Source of the DNA: CBDEGR01 sp965237895
Lineage (GTDB): Bacteria > Acidobacteriota > Terriglobia > UBA7540 > JAPUME01
Assembly: GCA_965237895.1 (NCBI GenBank)
Contig: CBDEGR010000002.1
Location: forward strand, 620,001-684,000
DNA length: 64,000 nt
Reading direction: 5' to 3'
The first letter of the stretch is position 1, and every line of letters begins with the position of its first letter. Below the pieces are notes generated by a model. The model ran no database searches. It had not been told where the DNA came from and saw nothing but the letters and a program-made list of their open reading frames with translations. This document shows positions 43,073 through 55,436 of this stretch, piece by piece. The position numbers and the translations under genes were made by a program.

Positions 43073-43503
43073 ACGGCGGCGAAGGCATTCTTTCGCAAGG
43101 CACTGAAGCATCATCGGGAGCCACACAGCATCACCTTGGATGGCCACCAGCCAAGCCATAGCGCCCTGCGGCGCATGGGAATGAACGGTGAGTTCAACTT
43201 CCGGGGGCGGAACCCGGTGAAGATTCGTTGCTGTCAATACCTGAACAACGTTGTGGAGCAGGACCACCGCCGGGTGAAGGGGCGATTGCGCCCGATGTTG
43301 GGATTCAAGACGTTCTACAATGCGCGACGTGTCATCATCGGCATCGAGCTAGCGCAGAAGATTCACAAACGCCAGTTCGCAATTCCGATCACCTTGCAGT
43401 CGAATCCCGTGGTGATCTGGCGTCACGTCATGGCAGCATAGGCCGCATCGCCGGGGCGCACTCCTGGTCTTATCGCTCCGACAATCCTATCTGCACCAGA
43501 ACC
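43073..43503 (+). mobile_element. Truncated IS6-family element (3' part)
   Basis: Encodes AAKAFFRKALKHHREPHSIT through NNVVEQDHRRVK to WRHVMAA, nearly identical to residues 120-240 of the complete IS6 transposase at 28132, followed by the right terminal repeat ending CTGCACCAGAACC at 43503. The left end and the first catalytic Asp are missing. It marks the junction between the accessory region and chromosomal genes. Confidence 0.9.
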
Positions 43504-43505
43504 CG

Positions 43506-44174
43506 GTGGCGGGACTGCTGTTGTGCGAGGCAGCGCTGCAACGGGTGCGTGGCCGGGTTCGGATTTTGCGTCCCGGGCTTTTATGGTTCCGCCGCATCGT
43601 TTTCGGGCTTGCGCTGGCGGGCATATTCTGCATCGCCTATGGATGGCTCATCGAGCCGTTCTGGCTTGAGGTGACGCGCGTCCGGTTGGAGTCGCCGAAG
43701 CTCGAGGGCGCTACCCGGCCCATTCGGATTGTCCATTTCTCCGATCTCCACTCCGACCCGCACCCGAGGTTGGAGGAGCGTCTTCCGGACGTGGTGGCGG
43801 CGGAAAAACCCGACCTGATCGTCTTCACCGGCGATGCGTCAAAGCTTCCGCAAATCCTGGAGGCGATCCCGCCGCAAGACTTCACCGTGTTTCTGTCCCA
43901 TGTTCCGGGTGAAATTTACCAAGTGGCGCGTCACAAGGCGGACCTCTACTGCGCCGGGCACACGCACGGCGGGCAGGTGGCGCTCCCATTTTACGGCGCG
44001 CTGATTACTTTATCCCGCTTCGGCAAGCGGTTTGAGGCCGGGCTGTACCGGGTCGAGGAGACTCGGCGCTATGTGAATCGGGGAGTCGGGATGGAGGGCG
44101 GCCGCGCGCCGCGGGTCCGGTTCGTCGCCCGCCCGGAGTTGACGGTGATCGACCTTGTTCCCCCCAGCGGGTAA
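43506..44174 (+). pseudogene. Metallophosphoesterase (YkuE/YaeI-like), internally deleted
   Basis: 222 residues. An N-terminal membrane segment (IVFGLALAGIFCIAYGWLIE) is followed by the calcineurin-type motif IVHFSDLHSDPHP and FTGDA (GD motif), then directly SKLPQILEAIPPQDF, FLSHVP and LYCAGHTHGGQV (GHTH motif). Family members have ~80-100 more residues here, including the GNH/GNW motif, so an in-frame deletion near 43838 has removed an active-site block. The start (GTG 43506) is 3 bp from the IS6 end, so the original start may also be lost. Catalysis is unlikely. Confidence 0.7.
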
Positions 44175-44222
44175 GAGGCGGGTAAGAGGCGAGTAAGAGG
44201 CGAGTAAGGGGCGGGGAAGAGG
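44168..44222. repeat. Five tandem 11-bp repeats (CGGGTAAGAGG)
   Basis: Units at 44168, 44179, 44190, 44201 and 44212 with one or two substitutions each. The array includes the stop codon of the phosphoesterase gene and lies between two convergent genes. Confidence 0.85.
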
Positions 44223-44227
44223 AGACC

Positions 44228-45097
44228 CTAGCCGGAAAAGGCCCGCTTGCGCGTTCCGAACCGCTGTTGCAGATGGTAGAGCGCCTCGACGGCGAACGAG
44301 TCGGCGTCGGTATAGAGCGGACGCCAGATGGCGGCGGCGCGGGCAATTTCCGGCACCACGTAACCGAACGTTTCCACCACCAGCCGTCCGCTGTAGCCCA
44401 TGGCCCGCAAGGCCCAGCGAATTCCGTCCCAGTCCACGTGTCCCGTTCCGGGCACGCCCCGATCGTTTTCCGAGATGTGAACGTGGGCCAAGCAAGGGTC
44501 GCAATCGTTCAGCGCCTCGAAAAGGTTCTTCTCTTCGATGTTGGCGTGGAAGGTGTCGAAGAGGATGCCGATGCGGGGAGAGCCAATCTCTTGAACAAAA
44601 TTACGGGTATCGAGAGCGGTATTGAGAAAGTAGGTCTCAAACCGATTCAGCGGTTCGACAGCGACGGTTACGGCGTGGTCCTCGGCGAATTTTGCGATCT
44701 CCCGGTAACAGCGGACGGCGTTTTTCCATTCCGTGGCGGTTCGGGGCTTTCCGGTCAGATACCCCACGGGCGAGTAGAGCGGCCCGACGACCATGTCGGA
44801 GCCGAGCTTCGAGGCCGTCTCAATCAATTTCCGGACGAAACGGATGCCGACGTTTCGGGCCGTCGCGGAACCCGATCCCAGATGGGCTTTTTTGGGGAAA
44901 GCGCCGCAAAGGGTGGCGTCCAAGCCGTACTGGTCGAGCAGGGCCTTGACCTTGCCCACGTCCAGCTTCCCGGGATCGAAGACCGGAATTTCGGCCGTAT
45001 CGAACCCCAGTTCCTTCAACGTCTGCAGGAGGGGGTAGTGCTTCTTTGTCAACGCACTCGTCCAAAGCAGAAGGTTCAATCCCAGCTTGCTGGCCAT
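44228..45097 (-). CDS. Sugar phosphate isomerase/epimerase (tagatose 3-epimerase-like TIM barrel)
   Basis: 289 residues, full length for the AP_endonuc_2 family. Metal ligands of ketose 3-epimerases are all visible: E148 (VAVEPLNRFE), D181 (ILFDTFHANIEE), H207 (HVHISEND), E242 (VVETFGY). The N-terminal strand MASKLGLNLLLWTS and LGSDMVVGPLYSPVG are typical. Cytoplasmic enzyme interconverting ketoses or related sugars at C3; exact substrate unknown. Convergent with the metallophosphoesterase gene; no operon partner. Confidence 0.9.
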   Translation of the reverse strand: MASKLGLNLLLWTSALTKKHYPLLQTLKELGFDTAEIPVFDPGKLDVGKVKALLDQYGLDATLCGAFPKKAHLGSGSATARNVGIRFVRKLIETASKLGSDMVVGPLYSPVGYLTGKPRTATEWKNAVRCYREIAKFAEDHAVTVAVEPLNRFETYFLNTALDTRNFVQEIGSPRIGILFDTFHANIEEKNLFEALNDCDPCLAHVHISENDRGVPGTGHVDWDGIRWALRAMGYSGRLVVETFGYVVPEIARAAAIWRPLYTDADSFAVEALYHLQQRFGTRKRAFSG

Positions 45098-45411
45098 AGT
45101 TGTCTCCTCAATAAAAGGCCCTGATTTTTAAAACGACTACTCAAGTCAACCGGGGGAACCGCCGTCCCCAATGGGCAACGTACTTCCAAGCATATTTTCT
45201 TATCTTGCCTTGAGGGTTCATTGCAAGCTGGATTTGCCCCCAGCGCGAGGAAGGCCTCCCCTCGAGGTGGGATTATAATGCAGGAGCCAAAGGGCGGTGA
45301 GGCCGGGGACTTCCGGAAGCGTCAAAATATTTTTCCCGTCCAAGGATTTGGGATTCCCGGACCGGTTCCGATAGAATCGAAGGGTGGGACGGAAGCGGGC
45401 AAGGAGGAAAC
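45098..45411. other. Intergenic region upstream of the DsbA-like gene
   Basis: No gene seen. Divergent starts at both ends imply promoters for the epimerase and dsbA-like genes; AAGGAGG at 45401-45407 is the ribosome site of the latter. Confidence 0.5.
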
Positions 45412-46347
45412 ATGAAATCCAAGGGACGTTTCGTATGGGGCGCCGCCATTCTCCTAGTAGGAGTGATTCTGGGATATGCTGGGGCCCACGCCAGGAAATC
45501 GGGATTTTTGGGGTGGCAGGTTTCGGCCGCCGATCAAGTGGAGGCCGCCGGGACGAGCCCCGACCGGGAAGAGCTCCGCCGCAACATCCGCGTCTCCGTT
45601 CAGGATTGGTACGGCTTGGCTGAAAACATCAAGGTGGACGTCGGAAGTGTGGGCGATTCCCATTTTCCGGAATTCCTGACCACCAAGGTTACCATGGACG
45701 ACGGGAAGAATAAGCGGGAGCATCCGTTCTATGTCTCGCGCGACCGCCGTTTCTTGATGGAGAACGTCTTCCGCCTCTCGGCGAATCCCCAACGGGATAC
45801 GATGAATTCGATCTCCCTGCGGGGTGAAATCTCCCAAGGCCCCTCGTCGGCCCGCGTGACGGTGGTTGAATATGCGGACCTGCAATGCGCTTCCTGCGCA
45901 CGATTCCACCGCTTTGTGAAGGACGAATTCGTTCCCCGCTACGGAAACCGCGTCCGCGTGGTCTATAAGGAGTACCCGCTGGCGCAGGTCCACGATTGGG
46001 CCCTCTCCGGCGCCATCGCCAGCCAGTGCGTGAATCGGGACGACCCTCAGGCTGTGATCCGGTACCGCGATCTGATCTTTGCCAATCAGAAGCTCCTCAC
46101 CGCCGCCAACGCCCGCGAAAAACTCCTCGAATTAGGCGAGCAGGCCGGGACGGACCGGAACCGCTTGGCGCGCTGCCTCGACACCAAAGCCACCCTCTCG
46201 CATGTCCGGCGCTCCCTCGAAGAGGGGCGTCAACTGGGCGTACGCAGCACGCCGACCGTTTTCATCAACGGCAAGAAGCTGTCCGGAAACGCCACGCCGG
46301 CGCTGATCTTCCGCCTGGTCGATGCCGAGTTGGCCAAATCAAAATAA
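45412..46347 (+). CDS. DsbA-family thiol:disulfide oxidoreductase, membrane-anchored
   Basis: 311 residues. N-terminal signal anchor (VWGAAILLVGVILGYAGAHA, 8-27), a ~110-residue extra N-terminal domain, then a thioredoxin-like DsbA domain: VTVVEYADLQCASCARFHRF with CASC at 159-162, helical insert, and cis-Pro loop VRSTPTVFINGKKL near 279. It acts outside the cytoplasm, oxidising or isomerising cysteines. Strong ribosome site. Single gene, convergent with the MFS gene. Confidence 0.9.
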   Translation: MKSKGRFVWGAAILLVGVILGYAGAHARKSGFLGWQVSAADQVEAAGTSPDREELRRNIRVSVQDWYGLAENIKVDVGSVGDSHFPEFLTTKVTMDDGKNKREHPFYVSRDRRFLMENVFRLSANPQRDTMNSISLRGEISQGPSSARVTVVEYADLQCASCARFHRFVKDEFVPRYGNRVRVVYKEYPLAQVHDWALSGAIASQCVNRDDPQAVIRYRDLIFANQKLLTAANAREKLLELGEQAGTDRNRLARCLDTKATLSHVRRSLEEGRQLGVRSTPTVFINGKKLSGNATPALIFRLVDAELAKSK

Positions 46348-46383
46348 GCCGAATCCAAATAAGTTAAGATTCCGGAGAGAACG

Positions 46384-47616
46384 TCAGGGCAGGGTCGGCG
46401 AAGAAGTTTGATGTCTTTCAGTTAGGGTCCATAGGGCGGGCAGCCGAAACAGGAGAAAAGCGAAGTAGAGCAGGCATACCACCGCCCCGTAGCCGATGGC
46501 AACGCGAGCGCCCAGGGTCGAAGCCACGGCTCCGGCCTGCAGGCTCCCCAGCGCCAGAGCGCCCACCATTGTCGCCCCTACCAGAACCAGCAGAAAGAAC
46601 GAAAGCGGAAAACTCTCGGAGGCAGAGAAACCCAGTAGCGCCAGCGAGAAGAGCAGAGCGCTTGCTGGAATCGCCCCGCTGACGTTTCGCGGCGGCCCCG
46701 CGTAGGCCAGTACCAACCCGCACGCTCCCGCTCCCAGGCCCGCGCCGCCCATCAGGTACCCCAGCCCGGAAGGTCCCATCCCCAGCAGGTCACGGGCAAA
46801 GACCGGCATCAAGATGACAAAGGGAAAGGCAAAGAAGCTCAGGAAAGCCGGGACGGAAAGCAGCAAAAGAACCAGCCGCCGCTCGGCGACGAATTGAAAT
46901 CCTTCCCGGACGGCCTGCCAGACGGAGCCGTCGCGGGGAGGAGTGAATTTCGGCGGACGGATCACCAGAAGCGCCACGATCAAACCCAGAAAACTGAACG
47001 CATTCAGGTAAAAGCAGACGGCTGCGCCGAGTCCTCCCAGCGCCAGCCCGGCCAGCGTCGGTCCGAAGGCGCGCGCCATGTTGAACTGCGTCGAATTGAG
47101 CGCCACGGCGTTCAGCAGGTCTGCTTCCTCCACCAGGTCCGGAAAGAGCGCCTGATAGGCCGGAAAATGCAAGGCGGTCGCCAGTCCCATCAGGAAGGAA
47201 ATGAGGAAAATCGGAGAGATCGTAATGCGGTTCGCCAGGGTGAGCGTGCCCAGCAGCAGAGCCAGGGTCAACATACCAGCCTGGATTACCAGCATGAGCC
47301 GCCGTCGGTCGAAACGGTCGGCAATGGCTCCGCCCGCCCAGAAAAAAAGAAACGTCGGCACTGTAGTCATAAATCCGTTCAGGCCGAGCAGCCAAGCCGA
47401 ATCCGTCAACTCTAGGACCAGCCATCCCAGAGCGACCGACTGCATCCAGGTTCCGGTGTTGGAGAGAAAGTTGCCGGCCCAGAAGATGGCGAAGTCGCGG
47501 TGCCGGAGCGAGCGGAAAAGGCGAGCCATGCCGCGGAACTGCTCCGGGGTGGAGGAGAAAGCCTCCGCGGGGGGGGAGCGGAGCGTCAAGTCTGGAGCCG
47601 TCGTTTCTGCTTTCAT
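46384..47616 (-). CDS. MFS transporter (EntS/MFS_3-type exporter)
   Basis: 410 residues with twelve hydrophobic segments. LFRSLRHRDFAIFWAGNFLS followed by NTGTWMQSVALGWLVLELT is the typical start of the MFS_3/EntS group, and GGAIADRFDRRRLM is the loop 2-3 MFS motif. Likely proton-driven export of a small molecule; substrate unknown. Divergent from the Spy-like gene with 116 bp between the starts. Confidence 0.9.
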   Translation of the reverse strand: MKAETTAPDLTLRSPPAEAFSSTPEQFRGMARLFRSLRHRDFAIFWAGNFLSNTGTWMQSVALGWLVLELTDSAWLLGLNGFMTTVPTFLFFWAGGAIADRFDRRRLMLVIQAGMLTLALLLGTLTLANRITISPIFLISFLMGLATALHFPAYQALFPDLVEEADLLNAVALNSTQFNMARAFGPTLAGLALGGLGAAVCFYLNAFSFLGLIVALLVIRPPKFTPPRDGSVWQAVREGFQFVAERRLVLLLLSVPAFLSFFAFPFVILMPVFARDLLGMGPSGLGYLMGGAGLGAGACGLVLAYAGPPRNVSGAIPASALLFSLALLGFSASESFPLSFFLLVLVGATMVGALALGSLQAGAVASTLGARVAIGYGAVVCLLYFAFLLFRLPALWTLTERHQTSSPTLP

Positions 47617-47732
47617 CGGGTACCTGAGGTTCTTGCGGGAATCCGTTCGAAAAAAATTGTCTCGGCAGGGAAACTTTTTCGTGGGGTCCGGCGTTTAACA
47701 TACCAGCATAGCAAAACGACGAGGAGACGTAT

Positions 47733-48443
47733 ATGAAACGATCCATCATTATTCCGGTAACGGTTTTGGCGTTGTTGGCGATTTTCGCGGGTACCACGTT
47801 GGCTCAGGAGAATCCCGCCGACCTGGGCGTACCTTTCACGGAGCTTGCCGAAGGTCCGGCGGGCTTGTCCTTGAATTTGGATGAAGATTTCCGGAGTCTG
47901 GAGGCATTCCCGGCCCCACACGGCACTCCGGGGGGAGGAAGACATGCCGGTTGGTCACGGAGTTTTCGAGGCCGCTCCGGTTGCGGCGGGGGCCGCGGTT
48001 GGTTCGGGAATCCTCGCCTGCATGAAGAACTGGGGCTGACCGACGGGCAGACCGAGAAGCTCCACAAGCTGAGGGTCGAGGCCCGCAAGGCCGCCGTGCG
48101 GAACCGGGCGGATTTGCAGTTGCGGAGGATTGAATTGGGTGAGCTGTTGCGCGCCGACAGCCCGTCCAAGGCTCAGGTAGATCGCAAAGTTCAGGAGATT
48201 ACCAAGTTGCAGGGAGCGGCTTTCGCCGCCCGGATTAACACCATGCTTTCCGCCAAGGCGATTCTTACTCCCCAGCAGAGGGCGAAGGCGCGTGAGCTCC
48301 AAGGGAAACGCGGACGGCGTTTCCGCGGACGTCGCGGTAGTGGAGGTAGCGGCGGCGGTCCTCAGGGAGGAGGCGGCTTGGGTCGCGAGTTTCATCCCCC
48401 GGTCCCTCCCCCCGCTCCGCCGGCAGCGTCGTCGAGTGAATAG
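47733..48443 (+). CDS. Periplasmic Spy/CpxP-like (LTxxQ) protein
   Basis: 236 residues. Signal peptide MKRSIIIPVTVLALLAIFAG cleaved near TLAQ. A Gly/Arg-rich spacer is followed by a helical domain with LGLTDGQTEKLHKLRVEARK and ILTPQQRAKARELQ, the paired LTxxQ motifs of Spy/CpxP/ZraP proteins. The tail is Gly- and Pro-rich (GGSGGGPQGGGG, PPVPPPAPPAASS). ATG preceded by GAGGAG. Role in envelope stress or metal binding is inferred. Confidence 0.75.
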   Translation: MKRSIIIPVTVLALLAIFAGTTLAQENPADLGVPFTELAEGPAGLSLNLDEDFRSLEAFPAPHGTPGGGRHAGWSRSFRGRSGCGGGRGWFGNPRLHEELGLTDGQTEKLHKLRVEARKAAVRNRADLQLRRIELGELLRADSPSKAQVDRKVQEITKLQGAAFAARINTMLSAKAILTPQQRAKARELQGKRGRRFRGRRGSGGSGGGPQGGGGLGREFHPPVPPPAPPAASSSE

Positions 48444-48527
48444 ACTCGGGGGGATGAATAAATCCCGGGGGTGAATAGACTCCCGGGGGTGAATAGACTC
48501 CCGGGGGTGAATCGTCTGGAGGGGTAA
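48437..48527 (+). repeat. Tandem ~18-bp repeats (CCCGGGGGTGAATAGACT)
   Basis: About four imperfect copies immediately after the Spy-like stop codon. Each contains a G-run of five or six and a CCCGGG palindrome. Variable tandem array, possibly influencing transcription termination. Confidence 0.8.
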
Positions 48528-48670
48528 GGAAGACCCAGGCAGGTTCACCAAACAAAGCCTGCTAGGATAGGGTTTCATGCCTAGGAGGGAGGCAGCTTTC
48601 GTTCTCCACCGGCCCAACGGGCCCAACGGAAAAGTTGCTCCCGCCGCTCGTTTCTACAGGTGTCCGCAGC

Positions 48671-48829
48671 ATGCTCTACGTTCAGTGTAAAGGTTGTGGC
48701 CGGCCGTTTGAGACCGTCCTGCAAGTGCCTCCCTCCGAGGTTCTCATCGATCGAACGTTCAACAGCATGGAAGCCTGTCCCCACTGCAAGGCGATGCGCT
48801 TCTACGTGCGGGACGATTTCAATGTATAA
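48671..48829 (+). CDS. Small zinc-ribbon protein
   Basis: 52 residues from ATG 48671: MLYVQCKGCGRPFETVLQVP, then MEACPHCKAMRFYVRDDF. Two CxxC pairs (CKGC, CPHC) form a rubredoxin-like zinc ribbon. A start 12 codons upstream (TTG 48635) is possible but less protein-like. Metal or nucleic-acid binding is likely; no partner gene. Confidence 0.65.
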   Translation: MLYVQCKGCGRPFETVLQVPPSEVLIDRTFNSMEACPHCKAMRFYVRDDFNV

Positions 48830-49020
48830 AGAAGCGGAACCGGACGGCTCCGCATAAAGCTTTTTAGTCCCTCCTCCCCTCCTTTGCTTTACTTCGCAGG
48901 CCGCTGTTTACCTTCAGAATCGGGCAAGGTAGGATAGGAAGAGCGGCAGAGGCTTATTCCAGGTGGGTTCCGGGGCGGGGTCGCACGCCACCGGCTCGCG
49001 TGCCGGCAACCTTGATTCCA

Positions 49021-52013
<2,993 letters not shown>

Positions 52014-52043
52014 ATTTGGAGTTGAGTAAGTGTAAGGTGTCTT

Positions 52044-53411
52044 ATGAATGGAACCCGGCATGGGTGGGTATCCGCGCTCCTCTTCCTGACTATCCTTTGC
52101 TTTCCGATTCGCGGATTCGGCACCGAGGGACCCGGAGAGGGCAAGGAGGAGACTTCGGCCGCCGCCGTTACGGCCGTTTCGGCGGAAGAGATTCCCGCGT
52201 TGCTGCGCACGGCGCAGGAGGCCATGACCCGGGAGGATTTCGCGGCCGCCGCCGGGGCGCTGGAGAGGGTGTTGGCGGCCGAGGAGGATCATTCTCATTT
52301 GGGGGCGGCGTTCAATCTGGCCTACTGTTACACGCGTCTCGGCCGCCCGAAGGAGGCGGAGGCGGCCTACCGCAAAACGCTGAGCCTCAATGCGGAGTTG
52401 TTTCCCGCGCGCCTGAATCTGGGGATTTTTCTGTGGGAACAAGGTCGCGCGGAAGAAGCCGGCGGGCATCTGGCCCAGGCTCTCCGCTTGAAGGGGGAGC
52501 ATGCGACCGCGCATCTTTACTACGCGCGCGCGCTGAGGGATTCCGGCAAAGTGGAAGAGGCGGAGAAGGAATTTCTGCAAACCCTCGCACTTCGGCCCGA
52601 GAACGGAGAGGCGGGCATGGAGTTGGGCCGCCTCTTCCTTTCCCAACAGAAGGCGGCACAGGCCGAAGAGTTGTTTCTCCGGGCGCTGGAGGCGGACCCG
52701 CCGCTCGCCGAGGCTCATGTCGCGCTCGGGACGCTCTACCAGACACGGGAACAATGGGAGGAGGCCGAGCGCCACTATCGGGCGTTCCTGGCGGGGGAAC
52801 CTACCGACCAGCGCGTCCGCACCCGGCTGGGCATGATCTATTTGGAAATGGGCAAGACACAGCTTGCCGTGGAGGAGCTGGAAAAAGTCTATGACGTGGA
52901 ACCGACCCGGGAAGCGGTAGCCCGCAGCCTGGGAGACGCTCATTTCACGTTGGGGGATTTCAACCAAGCCGTGCGTTTCTACCGGCAGGCGGTGGCTGCC
53001 GAGCCGCGGGACGCCAACCTCCGGGACAAACTGGGCGTTTCTTTTCTGCGGTCCAAGCAACCTGTCCTGGCGGAAAAGGAATTTCGGCGGGTGCTGGCGC
53101 TGGCGCCGCAGCACTCGCGTGCCCTGGAACATTTGGCCTTCGCCGTTCTTGCGCAGGACCGCTACGCGGAAGCGGTTCCGATTTTGCTGAAAACCACTTC
53201 CGGCCCGGAACCGACTCCCCTGCTGGTCTATTTCCTGGGGAATTGCTATGATCATTTACAAGCCGTTCCGGAAGCGGTGGAGGCCTATCAGAGGTTTCTC
53301 GGGTTGAACCGAGGAGAAAACGAACTTCGGCAATGGCAGGCGGAGCAGCGGCTGATTGTCCTGCGGCGGCACTTGAAAAAGTCACAAGGGAAGAGAAGGA
53401 AGAAGCGATAG
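52044..53411 (+). CDS. TPR-repeat protein, exported
   Basis: 455 residues. Signal peptide MNGTRHGWVSALLFLTILCF, cleaved near GFG. At least ten TPR units (for example AAFNLAYCYTRLGRPKEAEA, ATAHLYYARALRDSGKVEEA, LAEAHVALGTLYQTREQWEE), ending in a basic tail KKSQGKRRKKR. A periplasmic or outer-membrane-associated scaffold is inferred. 30 bp after uvrA; 8 bp before the next gene, with which it probably forms an operon. Confidence 0.85.
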   Translation: MNGTRHGWVSALLFLTILCFPIRGFGTEGPGEGKEETSAAAVTAVSAEEIPALLRTAQEAMTREDFAAAAGALERVLAAEEDHSHLGAAFNLAYCYTRLGRPKEAEAAYRKTLSLNAELFPARLNLGIFLWEQGRAEEAGGHLAQALRLKGEHATAHLYYARALRDSGKVEEAEKEFLQTLALRPENGEAGMELGRLFLSQQKAAQAEELFLRALEADPPLAEAHVALGTLYQTREQWEEAERHYRAFLAGEPTDQRVRTRLGMIYLEMGKTQLAVEELEKVYDVEPTREAVARSLGDAHFTLGDFNQAVRFYRQAVAAEPRDANLRDKLGVSFLRSKQPVLAEKEFRRVLALAPQHSRALEHLAFAVLAQDRYAEAVPILLKTTSGPEPTPLLVYFLGNCYDHLQAVPEAVEAYQRFLGLNRGENELRQWQAEQRLIVLRRHLKKSQGKRRKKR

Positions 53412-53418
53412 GGGCGGC

Positions 53419-54513
53419 ATGGTTTCGCACCGAAGCAAGATGGTCTTGCTCTGGGGGCTTGTTTTTCTAGGCCTTTCCGGCGGCGCTCTTCTGCCGGCGC
53501 TCTGGGCTGCCGAGGAGAGCGCGGCGCGGCTTGAACAGAAAATCCGCCGCCAGTTGGAACCCATCAAAAAGGTCCGGCTGCAGATCAAGCTGGCCAGGAT
53601 TCACCTCAACAATTCCGCCAAGGCCTACCGTGAATTGGACTTCGACGGCGGGAAAAAATCACTCAACACCTATTTGGATTCCATCCGGGAGGCCCGAAGG
53701 ATCCTCGCCCGCTCGGGACGGGATCCGAAGCGCCAACCCCGGGGATACAAGGACCTGGAGATCGCTCTCCGCCAGGACCTTCGCATCCTGACGGACCTGA
53801 AGCGCAGCGTCCCGTATTTCGCGCGGGAGGCTGTTCAAGCCGGGATCGACCAAGTGGATGAGGTGCGGGAAGAAGTCCTCCAGTCCATGTTCGACGTTTC
53901 GGGAACCAACCGGGAAAACAGAAGCACGCCCGGAGGGAGACCGACCAAAATTTCCCTCACACATCGCCCGTTTGGGGTTTCTGCCTCGTATTCCCCGCTT
54001 GCCCCGCAGCAGGATCCGGCGGGACTTTCCGAGGCGGAGGTGGAGCTGGTCCGTGAAGCGCAAGACCCCGGAGACCGCATCATCGTTTTCGTACAAATCA
54101 CCGGCGCCCGGCTGGATAAATTCGAGGAGTTTCAAAAAGAGACCGGACGGCGGAATCCCGGCAAGGGGTATTATCTGGATTCCCTGTTGGAGGAATACAT
54201 TGCCGTCTACGATGAAATGAAGGACTGGATCGAGTACCAGTACGACAAGGGCCGCGACATGCGCCGCGGGCTTCGACGGCTTTTGAAAGACGGTCCCGTA
54301 CAGTTGGAGCGTCTCTCCCGGGCGCAAGAGCACCAGGACGAATACAGCATCGACTACATGGAAAACGTCCAATACGCTATCGAAACCCTTCAGGATACCT
54401 TGCAGGGCGGGACCGTCGCCTTCCGGGAGCAGGAAGAAGAGTTCCGCGCCAAAGAAGAAGAAGAGAAAGCAAGAAAGAAGCAGGAGAAACAGAAAAAGAA
54501 ACGGCGGCGATAG
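53419..54513 (+). CDS. Exported coiled-coil protein, unknown
   Basis: 364 residues. Signal peptide MVSHRSKMVLLWGLVFLGLS...ALWAAEE. Mostly helical (RLEQKIRRQLEPIKKVRLQI, DYMENVQYAIETLQDTLQGG), with a strongly charged coil at the C terminus (EEEFRAKEEEEKARKKQEKQ). Starts 8 bp after the TPR gene, so probably co-transcribed and perhaps working with it. No recognisable domain. Confidence 0.7.
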   Translation: MVSHRSKMVLLWGLVFLGLSGGALLPALWAAEESAARLEQKIRRQLEPIKKVRLQIKLARIHLNNSAKAYRELDFDGGKKSLNTYLDSIREARRILARSGRDPKRQPRGYKDLEIALRQDLRILTDLKRSVPYFAREAVQAGIDQVDEVREEVLQSMFDVSGTNRENRSTPGGRPTKISLTHRPFGVSASYSPLAPQQDPAGLSEAEVELVREAQDPGDRIIVFVQITGARLDKFEEFQKETGRRNPGKGYYLDSLLEEYIAVYDEMKDWIEYQYDKGRDMRRGLRRLLKDGPVQLERLSRAQEHQDEYSIDYMENVQYAIETLQDTLQGGTVAFREQEEEFRAKEEEEKARKKQEKQKKKRRR

Positions 54514-54557
54514 GGAAATAGATGGGACGTTCCTTGGGCCACGATTTCATTCCCTGA

Positions 54558-55307
54558 ATGTCGGAATCACGCACTTCCTCTCCCCCTCCCAGCGCGCGCG
54601 GCAGGTCGGCTTCCTCCTCTCACCCCATATCAGATCGGCTCTTCGTGCGCACTTTCCGGCGGCTTCGGCTCCCCGAGCCCATTCCCGAATTTGAGGCCGC
54701 CTACTATCCTTATGCCGGCATTCGTCACAGCATCCATTTGCAGGGGGGGCGCATCCGCGTCAAAATCTCCGACCTGCTGCAGGAGGCTTCTCCCGTGATT
54801 CTGGAGGCGGTGGCGGAAATACTCCTTTGCCGCCTCTTCCGCATCCGCATCTCCCGCGAGGCGCGGGCCTGTTACCGTGAATTTCTCTCCCGGCCTCACG
54901 TTCAACAACGCGCCCAGCAACTCTGCCGGCTGCGAGGGCGCAAGCAATTTGCCCCGCCGCGGGGACAGGCCTACGACCTTGAGGAAATTTTCCGCAGGCT
55001 CAAGAAGCGCTTCTCTTCCAATCGATTGACCGATGTGCGGATCGGCTGGAGCGCACGCCGGTCGCGAAAGGTCTTGGGCCACTTCGACCCGGCGCACCGC
55101 GTGATTGTGATCTCCCGGCTGCTCGACAGCCCCCGGACCCCGCAGCTTGCCCTTGAATTTCTCGTTTATCATGAGATGTTGCACTTGAGGTATCCGCCGA
55201 CCGAGCGGGGCGGACGTCGTCAGGTTCACTCAAGAGAATTTCGTCAAGCCGAGCGGAGATTTCCCCAAGCTGCGGAGGCCCGCCGCAGGCTGAAACGGAT
55301 CTGCTAG
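54558..55307 (+). CDS. SprT/YgjP-like zinc metallopeptidase
   Basis: 249 residues. HEMLH in FLVYHEMLHLRYPP is the HExxH zinc site; the third ligand is probably His in GRRQVHSREFRQAERRFP. DVRIGWSARRSRKVLGHFDP and VIVISRLLDSP precede it, as in SprT/WLM-like intracellular proteases. N-terminal ~15 residues are low-complexity serine/proline, so the true start could be later. Role unknown, possibly protein-DNA adduct or quality-control protease. Confidence 0.75.
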   Translation: MSESRTSSPPPSARGRSASSSHPISDRLFVRTFRRLRLPEPIPEFEAAYYPYAGIRHSIHLQGGRIRVKISDLLQEASPVILEAVAEILLCRLFRIRISREARACYREFLSRPHVQQRAQQLCRLRGRKQFAPPRGQAYDLEEIFRRLKKRFSSNRLTDVRIGWSARRSRKVLGHFDPAHRVIVISRLLDSPRTPQLALEFLVYHEMLHLRYPPTERGGRRQVHSREFRQAERRFPQAAEARRRLKRIC

Positions 55308-55436
55308 CTGCTGCGGTTTCCTCTCGCTGGTTTGACTTTTCCCAAGCTCTCCATTACGCTGGAAATGAGCGGGATTTTCTTTTTCCTAGCGCGGTTCCGG
55401 GGAGCGGTTTTGGGAAAGGGTCCGGAAGAATCAATC

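Noticed and set aside
44228..45124. + strand frame 44267-45124 opposite the epimerase
   Set aside because: Mirror frame; the minus strand has all four metal-binding residues of the epimerase family.
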